NCBI GenBank assembly: GCA_050313995.1
Contig: JBNPMM010000003.1
DNA: 64,000 nt
Source: JAUMWX01 sp023394215
GTDB lineage: Bacteria; Bacillota; Clostridia; Tissierellales; Peptoniphilaceae
Reading direction: 5' to 3' (one strand)
Below the pieces are notes generated by a model. The model saw only the letters and a list, made by a program, of their open reading frames with translations, did not search any database and was not told the origin of the DNA. Below are positions 44,066 through 54,100 of the stretch, piece by piece (within the stretch, counting starts at the first letter, position 1; every line of letters starts with the position of its first letter). A program made the position numbers and the translations under genes.

Positions 44066-44371
44066 ATAAGCTTAATTTATATTATTTTTTATTTGAAAAA
44101 AAAATATTAAACTATATTTATGTATATGATATAATAAAGTCACAGTACAAATGTTGCGATAATTTAATAAATGATTTATGAAAAAACAGTTTAAAAATCA
44201 TGAGAAAAAAGGGGTTTGTCGGAATGAAATATTTTCGGCATTCTCCTTTGTTTTTTGTAAAAATTCTCGTTTATAACGCAGGATTTTTATTTGCTTGAGG
44301 TGCTTTACTGTGATAAAATGGGTGGGATAAAAGTAGACGGGTAATTAGTTGAGTCTATTTAAGGAGGAAGG
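44066..44371 (+). promoter_or_regulatory. Promoter and hairpin upstream of the first surface protein
   Basis: TTAAAC (44107-44112) and TATAAT (44130-44135) with 17-bp spacing form a promoter. A hairpin follows at about 44204-44257: AAAAAAGG and GAATG pair with CATTC and CCTTTGTTTTTT, ending T-rich. It could terminate the nfn transcript or attenuate the surface-protein leader. Confidence 0.45.
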
Positions 44372-47300
44372 ATGATAAAAAATTTTTTTAAAAATTTATT
44401 AGCACTATTATTGGTATTTTCGATAGTTATAAATGCGGGGATGCCTCATAGTTTGGCTACAGGGGCCACTCCCGAGGGGGATAGCACCTCGCAGGAAGAA
44501 ATTGCACAAGTTAAGCCCTTGGCAATAGAAAGGGCAGCGGTAGTGAAGGAGGTCTATATAGACCAGGTAAATGGTAATGATTTAAATAGTGGGGTTGATG
44601 AAACCAACGCCGTAAAAACAATAAGCAAGGCTCTTTCAATGGTTGAAGATGGCGGAACTGTTCATTTTATGGGAGCGGTTAATGTAAGTGAAAATACGGT
44701 TCTCGACAAAAATCTTACATTTTTCTATCATAAGGTCGAATCCGCATTGGTTATTAATCCCGGTATTTCTTTTTCTGCCGGTTTGGGAAAAACATTAACT
44801 GTAAAGGCGGACGGATCTTCACCGGTGGTTGCTGCAATATCAGCAGGCACAGGAGCTGTTGTCGGAGACGGTAATTACGTATTTGACTTTTCTTTGCTTA
44901 ATGGGACTGACCGCACTGATTCTTCAGCATTTCGCTTGGAGGGGGATGGAAAAATCCAAGGGACTTCTGGAGCAAGTGTAAATATCAATTTGACAGATAC
45001 AGGTCTTTTGGCAGCCGGTACAGGGGATCAGTCAAAAGTTATAAATGCTCAAATAGTACAAACTTACAATACAAGACCGAGAACTGTAAATGTCGGAGGA
45101 AGTGCACCCTATAATCTTGAAAATACAACTTACACGCTTAATGGAAGCATAGGGGTGAGATTTAGGTTTGATAAAGCATTCAGTATGGCAAATTCTCAGT
45201 TGATTTATAATATTAATTTAGCCAGTACATTTTATGCAATTATATTTGCAACAACTCCTAATATAGATAATTCAACAATTGATATAACAAAGTACGGTTC
45301 AATATTGCTTGATAACGGAACTGCAAATGTAACAAACAGCATTATAAAAGTAGACGGTATTCATAATCAAAAGGGAGGAAAGCCCTACCCTACAAAGTTT
45401 TTTGGAGATGTAGCAAATACTGCAATTTTCACATTTACAGAAGACCCTAAGTTAGGTAGGATTGCTTTTACGGATTCAGCCGGAAATTCATACGAATACG
45501 GGTTGCCTATGAAGCATGGTAGCGATGTATCCAAGGCTACACCGCTACCTAAGGTAAGTCTTACATTTAAGTCCGAGGACGGTAGCAAGTCTGAAGTTAT
45601 TACTTTAATTAAGGGAACAAGTTTAGAGGATTTAAGCAGTAAGGTTTCAGCTGACGGTGTATTGATTGATAAATCCAAAATAGCTTCTTTAGAAAAGTTT
45701 ATTGAAGCGGCTATGGGTGGAGATAATTTGGATTTTAAGCTTCTTGTAAATGGAGATGAAGCTACCTCTTACAGTTTTACCGATAAGATCAGTGAAGATA
45801 CGACTGTTGTTTTAAAGCCTATAGTTGAAGGCGTTCGTTACTATTTAAATGACGGTAGTGCAAATGCGGATAAATACGTATTTGTAGAAAAGAATGACGG
45901 ACAAAACAGCCCGCTTTCAATTGATACGATTATAGGGAAGGATTCTATGTTTGGACTTCGTTCCAAGACTTTTGTAGGCTGGAGCTTAGATAAAGAAGGT
46001 AACACAGCGGTAACGGAAGTTGACCCTGCAAAGATGACCAAGCTGTATGCGAAGTGGGAGGATAAGAAGGCCTTTAATGTAACTTACTATAGGAATTCTC
46101 CTACAGCATCAAGTGTTGCAAATCCTGAAGTTGTAAAAGCAACCCTTTATGAGGGAGAACACTTGGCAGGGATTTTGGTTGATTTAAATGAGAATATTCA
46201 TCTTATAGGGGATATTGAAAGTCAAGGTAAAAAAATTTCTAAGGCTTTTTATCAAGGTGAATTCGGATCTCAAAATCTTTGGGGACCTTGGAACTGGATC
46301 GGTGAATATGATTTTTTAAATATTATACTTGATAATTATAAGAACCTATATAGGACACAGGGATGGAATACAGCTGCTGACGGCAGTGGAACCTATTATA
46401 GAGGGGGACACACGCTGACAGCTGAAGATTTTGCAAAAACAAATGGAGAGCTTGTTTTATATGACCAATGGATCGAGCTTGAAAAGTTGAAAAAGGCTGA
46501 CGCTGCGGCTATTGCAAATCCCGATAATGCAAGACCTGAAATTAAATTGGCAGGGGCTGAGACAGAGCCGGGAGATTATGAAAAGGCTAAGGATGCCCTT
46601 GTTATAGATCATTCACAAGCACTTAATTATCATGCCTTTTTGAATTTTGAAAAAATTCGTAAAGAATTGGTTACTTTATGGGGTAGAATTAACGAAGTAA
46701 CAGAGTGGCACGGCACAATGAATGCTTATTTTGATTCAAGGCTTGATTTTGATAAAAATGTAAAAATCCTGTTTGAAAGTACTTGGCAGGTTCCTGATAT
46801 GGATAAATTGGCAGAACACGGAGTAACTGATGTAAAGCAGGTGGAAGGAAATCCGACTCAATGGATTTTTACCATAGATAAAGATTTCTTGATGAAAGAT
46901 GTTGTTACAGGAAGAGTAGGCATTGATACAAATTATGATTCATCCTCTTATTCGTTTTACGAAGTTAAACTTCCTGTAAAAATCATACCTAAATATGATC
47001 CTAACGGGGGAACAGATTTCCAAAAATTGTCTTTCGAGGACTTTATGAAGCCTATGTATTTGACAGTTTATGATAACTATAAGAGGGGAATTAACGGTTA
47101 TGTAACAAAGGAATCAGCAAATAAGATAGCCCTTAGCGATAAGCCTGTCATTATAGTAGGCGGAGATATCCAAATGAATATCAACGGTTTTCAAAGAAGT
47201 GGCATGACTCTGTTAAAGTATCAATTGAAATCAAATGCTTATGACGAACATGCAAAACTTTATCCGTCAGGTATGGTGAATGCAAGATATGAATTGGTTG

Positions 47301-48259
47301 AACACAATAATTATGAGAAAATCCTTGAAGCTTTGAACAATCCGAAAACCGGTAAGGAATTTGATAGTTTTGAAGGGCGTGCAAGGAATGAAAATATTAA
47401 AGAAGAGGATCCTAACAATTATTCTGACAAGTACGATATAGGTGTTCCGGTCTATACTGATGAAAATAATAATGAAAAGTATGCTTTAGTGGCGATTAAG
47501 GTTCAGGTTCAAAAAGTAGATGACAATGGAAATTTGGAATTTAATGAAGACGGCTCGCCTAAGGTTGAAGAAAGGATTTATTCGGACAGGTATTACACAG
47601 ATGAGCACGGTAAAGCCGGAAGTTTGGATCAAGGTAAGGCCCTACTTTCAGGTGAATTCGATCATAGCCGTATAATAACATTTGTAATGCAATATTCGGA
47701 AGCTACAGTTAACATAGATGTTGAAAAATCTTGGCTTGATGCTAAGGGTAATAAAATACAGGCTCCTACAGATAAGATAGAGGTGGAACTTTTAAGAGAT
47801 GGGCTACCTACTGGAGAAAAAGTGGAACTTAGCAGTAAAAATGAGTGGAAGTCAAGTTTTGAATACCTAAAGGTAGCTGAAAGCTTGGGAGCTGCTCCTT
47901 ATAAGTACACAGTAAGAGAAGCAGGTTTATCTGATGAAGGAACAATCCTTATAAATGATCTTGTTTATAAAGCATCTGTATCTGAGGAAGACAATGTATA
48001 TAAAATTACCAATACGGTTCAAGAAAAGCCGGTTGTTCCGGGAACTGATGAGCCTTCTATTGAGAAACCGTCAGAAGAGCCTCCGGTAAAACCTTCGGAA
48101 AAACCTCCGGTAAAATCTTCAGAAGAGCCGAAGGTGGTAAATAATGCGCCTAAGACGGGGGAGGAAGCTTCCATGTCTTATACATTGTTGGGACTTTCAT
48201 CTTTATTTTTAATCGCATTTGTTATATGGGAAAGAAAAAAACTTAATAATCATATTTGA
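44372..48259 (+). CDS. Sortase-anchored surface protein with beta-helix, InlB-type and Cna-B domains
   Basis: 1295 residues. Signal peptide (FFKNLLALLLVFSIVINAG). Residues about 68-340 resemble a right-handed beta-helix (DUF1565-like opening NDLNSGVDETNAVKTISKAL). Listeria-Bacteroides/InlB B-type repeats follow (ending TKLYAKWEDKKAFNVTYYRN). Unassigned modules lead to a Cna-B domain at about 1117-1210 (DVEKSWLDAKGNK...VYKITNT). A Pro/Glu stalk and the sorting signal NAPKTGEE, hydrophobic helix and RKK tail close the protein. It is exported and linked to peptidoglycan; the ligand is unknown. It is the first of three such genes. Confidence 0.85.
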   Translation: MIKNFFKNLLALLLVFSIVINAGMPHSLATGATPEGDSTSQEEIAQVKPLAIERAAVVKEVYIDQVNGNDLNSGVDETNAVKTISKALSMVEDGGTVHFMGAVNVSENTVLDKNLTFFYHKVESALVINPGISFSAGLGKTLTVKADGSSPVVAAISAGTGAVVGDGNYVFDFSLLNGTDRTDSSAFRLEGDGKIQGTSGASVNINLTDTGLLAAGTGDQSKVINAQIVQTYNTRPRTVNVGGSAPYNLENTTYTLNGSIGVRFRFDKAFSMANSQLIYNINLASTFYAIIFATTPNIDNSTIDITKYGSILLDNGTANVTNSIIKVDGIHNQKGGKPYPTKFFGDVANTAIFTFTEDPKLGRIAFTDSAGNSYEYGLPMKHGSDVSKATPLPKVSLTFKSEDGSKSEVITLIKGTSLEDLSSKVSADGVLIDKSKIASLEKFIEAAMGGDNLDFKLLVNGDEATSYSFTDKISEDTTVVLKPIVEGVRYYLNDGSANADKYVFVEKNDGQNSPLSIDTIIGKDSMFGLRSKTFVGWSLDKEGNTAVTEVDPAKMTKLYAKWEDKKAFNVTYYRNSPTASSVANPEVVKATLYEGEHLAGILVDLNENIHLIGDIESQGKKISKAFYQGEFGSQNLWGPWNWIGEYDFLNIILDNYKNLYRTQGWNTAADGSGTYYRGGHTLTAEDFAKTNGELVLYDQWIELEKLKKADAAAIANPDNARPEIKLAGAETEPGDYEKAKDALVIDHSQALNYHAFLNFEKIRKELVTLWGRINEVTEWHGTMNAYFDSRLDFDKNVKILFESTWQVPDMDKLAEHGVTDVKQVEGNPTQWIFTIDKDFLMKDVVTGRVGIDTNYDSSSYSFYEVKLPVKIIPKYDPNGGTDFQKLSFEDFMKPMYLTVYDNYKRGINGYVTKESANKIALSDKPVIIVGGDIQMNINGFQRSGMTLLKYQLKSNAYDEHAKLYPSGMVNARYELVEHNNYEKILEALNNPKTGKEFDSFEGRARNENIKEEDPNNYSDKYDIGVPVYTDENNNEKYALVAIKVQVQKVDDNGNLEFNEDGSPKVEERIYSDRYYTDEHGKAGSLDQGKALLSGEFDHSRIITFVMQYSEATVNIDVEKSWLDAKGNKIQAPTDKIEVELLRDGLPTGEKVELSSKNEWKSSFEYLKVAESLGAAPYKYTVREAGLSDEGTILINDLVYKASVSEEDNVYKITNTVQEKPVVPGTDEPSIEKPSEEPPVKPSEKPPVKSSEEPKVVNNAPKTGEEASMSYTLLGLSSLFLIAFVIWERKKLNNHI

Positions 48260-48277
48260 TAAAAGAGTTTAACAGTG

Positions 48278-48332
48278 AAATCTCATAGACATCAAAATAT
48301 ATGTTGGTGTTTGTGAGATTTTGTATTTTTTT
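48278..48332 (+). terminator. Terminator after the first surface protein
   Basis: AAATCTCA with inner ACATCAA pairs to TTGGTGT and TGAGATTTT, with a T-rich tail after 48322. Confidence 0.75.
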
Positions 48333-48497
48333 ATATGGTTTATTAAAGAAGAAATGCTGATATTAAGAGTAAAAGATTGATATTATTTGATGAAAGTTAA
48401 TATTAGTGATATAATTTATGTGAAAATTATAATAAAAATTAGCAAATTTTTAAGATTATTTGTCAATTTAAGAGCTATATTAAAGGAGGATATAATC

Positions 48498-50417
48498 ATG
48501 AGAAGAAATTCTACTGATAATTTAAATTCAAAAAATTGGCTTAAAAGGCTTAAACCGGGAATCTTGATAGCTGTTATGATTTTATCGTTTGTTGGAAGTA
48601 TAAGTTTATCCAACAAAGAAGTATTGGCGACAATGGCGATAGAAGTTGAAAAGCCTGTTATAATGTTCCCTACGAAAGATAATTTAAATAAGCCTGCAGG
48701 CTATAGTAAGGTTGAGTTTTTAGGTTCGGAAGACTTGGCTGAATTGAAATTTACAGGACTAAAGGGAGAAGTTGTAGAAGGCACAACTAAAAAGGTGGTT
48801 TTTTGGGTTAAAAACGGAGTTAAATGGAGTGAATTTATAGCCCACAGTGATTTCAGATGGCCTGAAGTTACTCTTGAAGATGGAGATATGCTTCTTAATT
48901 GGGCATATGGCGGAGATTATAAAGATGGAAAAGCCGGATTTGATTTGGATGCTGTAAAAGATAAGGATGTGACTGATACTTCTTTTGGTCCGGTTGTTGA
49001 TTATATTGTGGATTGGTTTACTAAAAATCAGACTTTTGAAAACTTTAGATCAAAGTATGCGGCTAAGGACTTGGAAAATTTTAAATTTATAGTTTTTGAT
49101 GCTAACGGTGGTACCTATGGAACACAAGCTACACAAACTATGTATATTACTAAAAGTGATGTAACATATGATAACCCTTATTATACTAAAAACTTTAAGA
49201 AATTGGAAAATCCGGTTTATGATAAACATACATTTGTAAGATGGCAAACAGATGCCGGTGATGTAATGCCTAAGACAGGGGAAATAGCTTTAGGTACTAC
49301 AACTTATAAAGCTTTATATATTAAGCATCCTGCCAACACATTAGAGGTTTGGAATCCTGATAAGTTAACAAAAGAAGAAAAGGAAGCAATTAAGCGAGTT
49401 ATTTTAGATACAAACCCGGATACTTCAAAATTTATTGAAGAAATAGAAGTTTCAGATAGTGGTGAGGCTGTTGTAAAGTATAAAGGTGGGGAGTCTGTTA
49501 CTTTAGATAAAGTACTTTTGGTAACCCCTATGAAAGATGAAGATAAGGCTAAGATAAAGACCGATGCTAAGAAGGAAATAGATTTGGCTTTGGAAGAAAA
49601 GAAGGAAGAAATAAGCAAAAACGATAAGTTGACAAATGAAGAAAAAGACAATTTGAAGGCAAAAGCTGAAGAGGAAGCAAACAAGGCGAAAGAAGCCATT
49701 GATAAAGCCGAAAATGAAACTGAAGTAGAAAATAAAAAAGAAGATGGAATAAATGCAATCAAGTCAGTTGATTTGAAAGCCACAGAAAAAGATAAGGCAA
49801 AGGCTGAAGTAGAGGAAGCTTTAAAGCAAAAACTTGCTGAAATAGAAAAAAATAATGAGCTTACAAGTGAAGAAAAGAAACCTTTAGCTGAAAAGGCAAA
49901 CCAAGAAGCTCTTAAAGCAAAAGAAGCGATTGATAAAGCATCAAGTAAAGCTGAAGTTGAAAAGGCAAAAGAAGACGGAGTAAACGCTATTAAAGCCATA
50001 GATGTAAAGGGCACAAAGAAGGCAGAAGCAAAGGTTGAAGTAGATAAAGCTTTGAATGAAAAGCTTCTTGAAATAGAAAAAATTTCCGGAGTGACAAAGG
50101 AAGCAAAGGAAGCCCTTCGTAAGATGGCTGAGCAGTTAGCAGCTAAAGCAAAGGAAGCAATCGATAAAGCATTAAATCAAGCTGATGTGGATAAGATTAA
50201 GGAAGAAGGAATTAGAGATATTAAAAATATCAGTGTAGAGGTTAAGTCTGATACCAACAAAAAATCTAAAGGAGATAAGACATCTAAGGCATCTAACACC
50301 GCTAATGTACCTAAGACAGGGGACAGGCAAGGCGGTATGATAGTTTTATTTGGGTTAAGCCTTTTGATTTCTATATTTGGCTTGCTTATTTCTCGCCGTT
50401 ATAAAATGGAAAAATAA
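48498..50417 (+). CDS. Sortase-anchored surface protein with three helical DUF1542-like repeats
   Basis: 639 residues from ATG 48498 (AAAGGAGG upstream; the frame opens earlier without one). Signal peptide (LKPGILIAVMILSFVGS). Residues about 50-300 form a globular head with InlB-like pieces (FDANGGTYG). Then come three 75-80-residue helical repeats (about 365-600), each with a K-A-K-E-A-I-D-K-A core and a closing D-G-I/V-N-A-I-K or similar, like DUF1542/FIVAR-type repeats. The sorting signal is NVPKTGDRQ, with a hydrophobic helix and SRRYK tail. The helical rod probably lifts the head off the wall. A long reverse-strand frame opposite the repeats is an artefact. Confidence 0.87.
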   Translation: MRRNSTDNLNSKNWLKRLKPGILIAVMILSFVGSISLSNKEVLATMAIEVEKPVIMFPTKDNLNKPAGYSKVEFLGSEDLAELKFTGLKGEVVEGTTKKVVFWVKNGVKWSEFIAHSDFRWPEVTLEDGDMLLNWAYGGDYKDGKAGFDLDAVKDKDVTDTSFGPVVDYIVDWFTKNQTFENFRSKYAAKDLENFKFIVFDANGGTYGTQATQTMYITKSDVTYDNPYYTKNFKKLENPVYDKHTFVRWQTDAGDVMPKTGEIALGTTTYKALYIKHPANTLEVWNPDKLTKEEKEAIKRVILDTNPDTSKFIEEIEVSDSGEAVVKYKGGESVTLDKVLLVTPMKDEDKAKIKTDAKKEIDLALEEKKEEISKNDKLTNEEKDNLKAKAEEEANKAKEAIDKAENETEVENKKEDGINAIKSVDLKATEKDKAKAEVEEALKQKLAEIEKNNELTSEEKKPLAEKANQEALKAKEAIDKASSKAEVEKAKEDGVNAIKAIDVKGTKKAEAKVEVDKALNEKLLEIEKISGVTKEAKEALRKMAEQLAAKAKEAIDKALNQADVDKIKEEGIRDIKNISVEVKSDTNKKSKGDKTSKASNTANVPKTGDRQGGMIVLFGLSLLISIFGLLISRRYKMEK

Positions 50418-50473
50418 TTTTATAGTCAACTTTTTAGTCAAATATATGGATTAAAGTTGATGCGCTTATGAGG

Positions 50474-50520
50474 AAAATAGGAATTAGGATGTAAGAGTCT
50501 TAGTTCCTATTTTATTTATT
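50474..50520 (+). terminator. Terminator after the second surface protein
   Basis: AAAATAGGAA with ATTAGGA pairs to TCTTAG and TTCCTATTTT. The rest of the 50,418-50,724 gap is AT-rich, presumably containing the next promoter; I cannot place it firmly. Confidence 0.8.
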
Positions 50521-50724
50521 TTGGGACTAAATATAAAAACGAAATTAATTTATTTATGAAGAATGTAACAAAATGGTTAAAAAGTGGAAATTTGAAGAAG
50601 TTTTGTAATAAAATGAAAATGTAAATGTTTACAAAATTATTGCTGTTTTGTTACGTAATAGTTACGAATGGTATTGTTAAATTCAGATAAGCTGATGAAT
50701 GTTTAGAATTTTTAGGAGGAGTGT

Positions 50725-51054
50725 ATGAATACCAAATTTAAATCCAGAATCCTGACACTTTTGTTGGTGTTTGTAATGTTATTCACCACAATAGTCAGTC
50801 ACGGAAAACATTCTTTAGCATCAGATTTTGTTGAACCTGAGAAAAATGTGGTTGAGCAAGACGATGTTAAGGATAAAGAAGAGAAGAAAAGTACAGACGG
50901 GGCTTTTTCAGAAAACCAAGAAACCGTTTCTTTGAGTGAAGAAAAGGGAAAAAATGAGCCGTCATCGATGGTAAAAGACGATGCCCAAGAAACCGAAGAA
51001 AATTTCGGGGAGGGGCGCAAAATGTTGAAAACAAGCCTAAAAATGGTCTTGTAA
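50725..51054 (+). CDS. N-terminal part of the third surface protein (frameshifted)
   Basis: 109 codons from ATG 50725 (AGGAGG upstream), with a signal peptide (ILTLLLVFVMLFTTIVSHG) and an acidic region. It reads sensibly to about EENFGEG, then runs out of frame to TAA 51052. The downstream sequence continues in the -1 frame (AQNVENKPKNGLVNGD...) straight into the large 51174 frame. The shift sits in a GGGGAGGGG run at 51007-51015, where loss of one G explains it. The gene is therefore one unit of about 1,930 codons, off in this sequence unless frameshifting or a read error is involved. Confidence 0.75.
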   Translation: MNTKFKSRILTLLLVFVMLFTTIVSHGKHSLASDFVEPEKNVVEQDDVKDKEEKKSTDGAFSENQETVSLSEEKGKNEPSSMVKDDAQETEENFGEGRKMLKTSLKMVL

Positions 51055-51173
51055 ACGGAGATAGTACCCAAGAAAAAGTTGAAAAAGATAAAGTTTTAAA
51101 AGAAACATTACCTTCTTCGGATACCAATACAGAAAAAAAATCTGAAGAAGCGGGAATTTTAGTTCCAAGGGCT

Positions 51174-54100
51174 ATGAGAAGCCCGCTACCGCAAAGAGTA
51201 ATCTTGTCAGAGCTTAAGGATTTTATAAACAAGGTTGAGATTGATGCAAAGCAAGATGAACACGGCAATTACATAATTGTACCAAATGGAGAATATGATA
51301 TAAAATTAAAGTTTGCTGAGAATGAATCATTACAGTTTAATGACACTGCGACTTTGACCTATGATATTCCGACTGCATTTACAGTTGCTAATGTATCAAA
51401 TACGGAGTTTGATATAGATATAGTGGATTCTCAGGGGCAGGCACGTGTAAGTAAAAATGTATTTCGTGTTGAAAACGGAAAGCTATATGTAGAATTCAAC
51501 AAAAGTGATCCGAACTTTACAAGATTGCAAGCTATGGCTAATGTAACCTTTGAAGTGGAATTTAAAGGAAAATTTACTCAGGAAATTACAGAAGTAGAGT
51601 TTAACGGAACTATAAAAAAGACATTTAAATTTGAAAATATATCTGATCTTGAAATAATAAAAAAAGCTTCATATGTTAAAGAAGGCAATAAAGTTGACTA
51701 TGTTTTAGAGGTAAAATCTAAAGGAATTAATAACAAGGTAGTAATTGAAGACACTATTGTAGGAACGGCCCTTACGTTAAATAACGATGTAAAGGTGAAA
51801 TCAAGTATTAAGGGGGATTTGCAGGTTACCCCTAAATATGATGGAAATAAATTTACGATATCTGATATAAATATGGTGAATGATGAAACATTGACCGTAA
51901 CATACTCTGCAAAAGTTGATTATGATAAGCTTACAGGCAGGGGAAAACCTGAAGAGACAAAAAATATTGCAAATGTAAAAAGTGAAGAGACGCCTGAACC
52001 TAAGACAGTTGAAAAAACTGTGGAAATAGATTTTTTCCGTTTAACAAAAACTCCGGGAAACCATACTTTAGTTCCAGGATCCTCAACAGAATATACTCAC
52101 ACTTGGACACTTGAAATAAACAAGGAAAAGCTTTTTACTGTTGGTGGAAAAACTTTATATGATAGAGTGAGTCCTAAGGATAGAGTGAAATTTGTTGGAG
52201 ACGGAATAAAAGTAACTGTTAATAAGGAAGATGGAAGTACGGAAGTAAGAGATATTCCTTGGTCAAAGTTGATATTACAAAAACAAACGAATGGAAATAT
52301 TACAGGGTGGGATTATGAAACGCCTCAAACTGATGGTAAGGCTCACTACATAATCGAAATGAAGGTAAATATTGATACCTCAAACGCTCTTGGTGATATC
52401 CATGCACCGAATTGGGCTAAGATAGGAAACCAAGAAGTTTACCAGGATAAGGAAATAAAAATAAATATAGGCGAAGAGTTTAAACCTAAGAAAGAGGCTA
52501 TCAAGGTAAATTCTTTGGAAATATTATGGAAGATAACAATCCCTATACCGGCAGACGGTTATGGGGGAAAGAGTGTAAAGGTAGTTGATGATTTGCCTAA
52601 AACCATTTATGAAGGAAGGACCTATTTTGATACCGTAACGGAAGATCAAATTGAAATAAAGGGCCTTTTGCAGGGAGAAACCTTTAAGATTGACAATAGG
52701 ATTGATGGAGATTACAGGGGACCTATTATAGAGTTCTATAAGAGTGCCACTCAAACTCCTGAAAATGCAGGACTTTTAGCTACATCTGATGGTAAAGCTC
52801 GTACTATAGAAGTTTTTATTCGTTCAAAGGTTAACCAGGATTGGCTACAAAAAGCCCACGAAGCGGGATATGCCACAAGCGGGGCTATAAGTCCTATTCA
52901 TGCTAATAATTTTTCAGTCAGGATAGGTGGTGATCAGTTGGGAGGAAGGGCTGAAGCTATACCTATGAAGCAAACTATCACCAAGGTTTATTTGGGATAT
53001 GATAAGGTTAATGAAGGCGGATTAGATTATCCTGTATTTAAGTATGAAGTTGAGATTACAAATCCTAAAGAGGGAGAAATTGTAACTGACAGTTTTGATA
53101 AAAACTATTTGAAGTTTAAACAAGGATCTTTAACAGTAAAGGGAAGAAATCAGTCAGGTGATGCTTATAATGAAAGTGGCAGTGTGACAGGTGTTGAAGA
53201 TGGGGACGGATTGAAAATAACCCTATCAAATCTTCCTAAGGATACTTCAGGAAAATTATATAAAACCTACGTGATAGGTTACAAGCTTATTGTTAAAGAT
53301 GAAGAAACTTTGAAGAAACTGAATAAAGAAGCTTTCCAAAATGAAGGTGTTGAACTAAAAAATATAGCAAGATGGAACGGCTTGGAGTCAAAAGAGGTAA
53401 AAGCGAAATATACCAATAACTCTGTAATAGATAAGTTGTTAATTGACGCACCTACAAGTCAAAACAGTTATGTAGGGAAGTTTAAATTAATATTAAATGA
53501 AAAGGCTACAGATATTTTCCCTGAAGGCAATGAATATACGGTTAAAGATACCTTATCAAAGAATCTAAGATTTTTACCTAACTCCATTAAAGTTGTTGAG
53601 GGTGATTATACTTTAGACTATGGTTTTGATGCGGAAACTAATACTTTAACCTTTAATAAGGTTCCTGATAACAAAAAGATTGTAATTGAATATGAGGCAA
53701 GGGTTCTTGGAAAAGGAGAAACAACCTTTGTCAATACTGTAGTTTTAGGACAGTATGAAAAGAAGGTAGAAGAAACAACAACTATTGTATCAACGGGTTC
53801 GGGAACTGCTTCAAATCCAAGTATAAAAATAGTAAAGAGGGATAAAGACGCTTATGCTTCATTGTTAAGCGGTGCTGTGTTTAAGCTTTCATATTTAGAT
53901 AAACACGGGGCAGAGGTAGAAGTAAAGGATAAGTCTAACCAAGTTGTGAAATTTACAACAGATGATAAGGGAGAAGCTCTTATTGTTGGGAATATGGAGC
54001 AATTAGGTTGGGTTTTATGGACAAATAGAGAGTATATTCTTACTGAAGAAAAGGCACCTAAGGGATATAATCTAACAAATACTAAGGTTAAATTTAAATT

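Noticed and set aside
49304..50014. 236-residue reverse-strand open frame
   Set aside because: It lies exactly opposite the helical repeats of the second surface protein, is Ser/Phe-rich as expected from antisense Lys/Glu codons, and has no ribosome site.
51174..51180. ATG 51174 as the true start of the Cna-B adhesin
   Set aside because: No ribosome site or signal peptide here; the upstream frame continues coherently back to the G run and the 50725 signal peptide.
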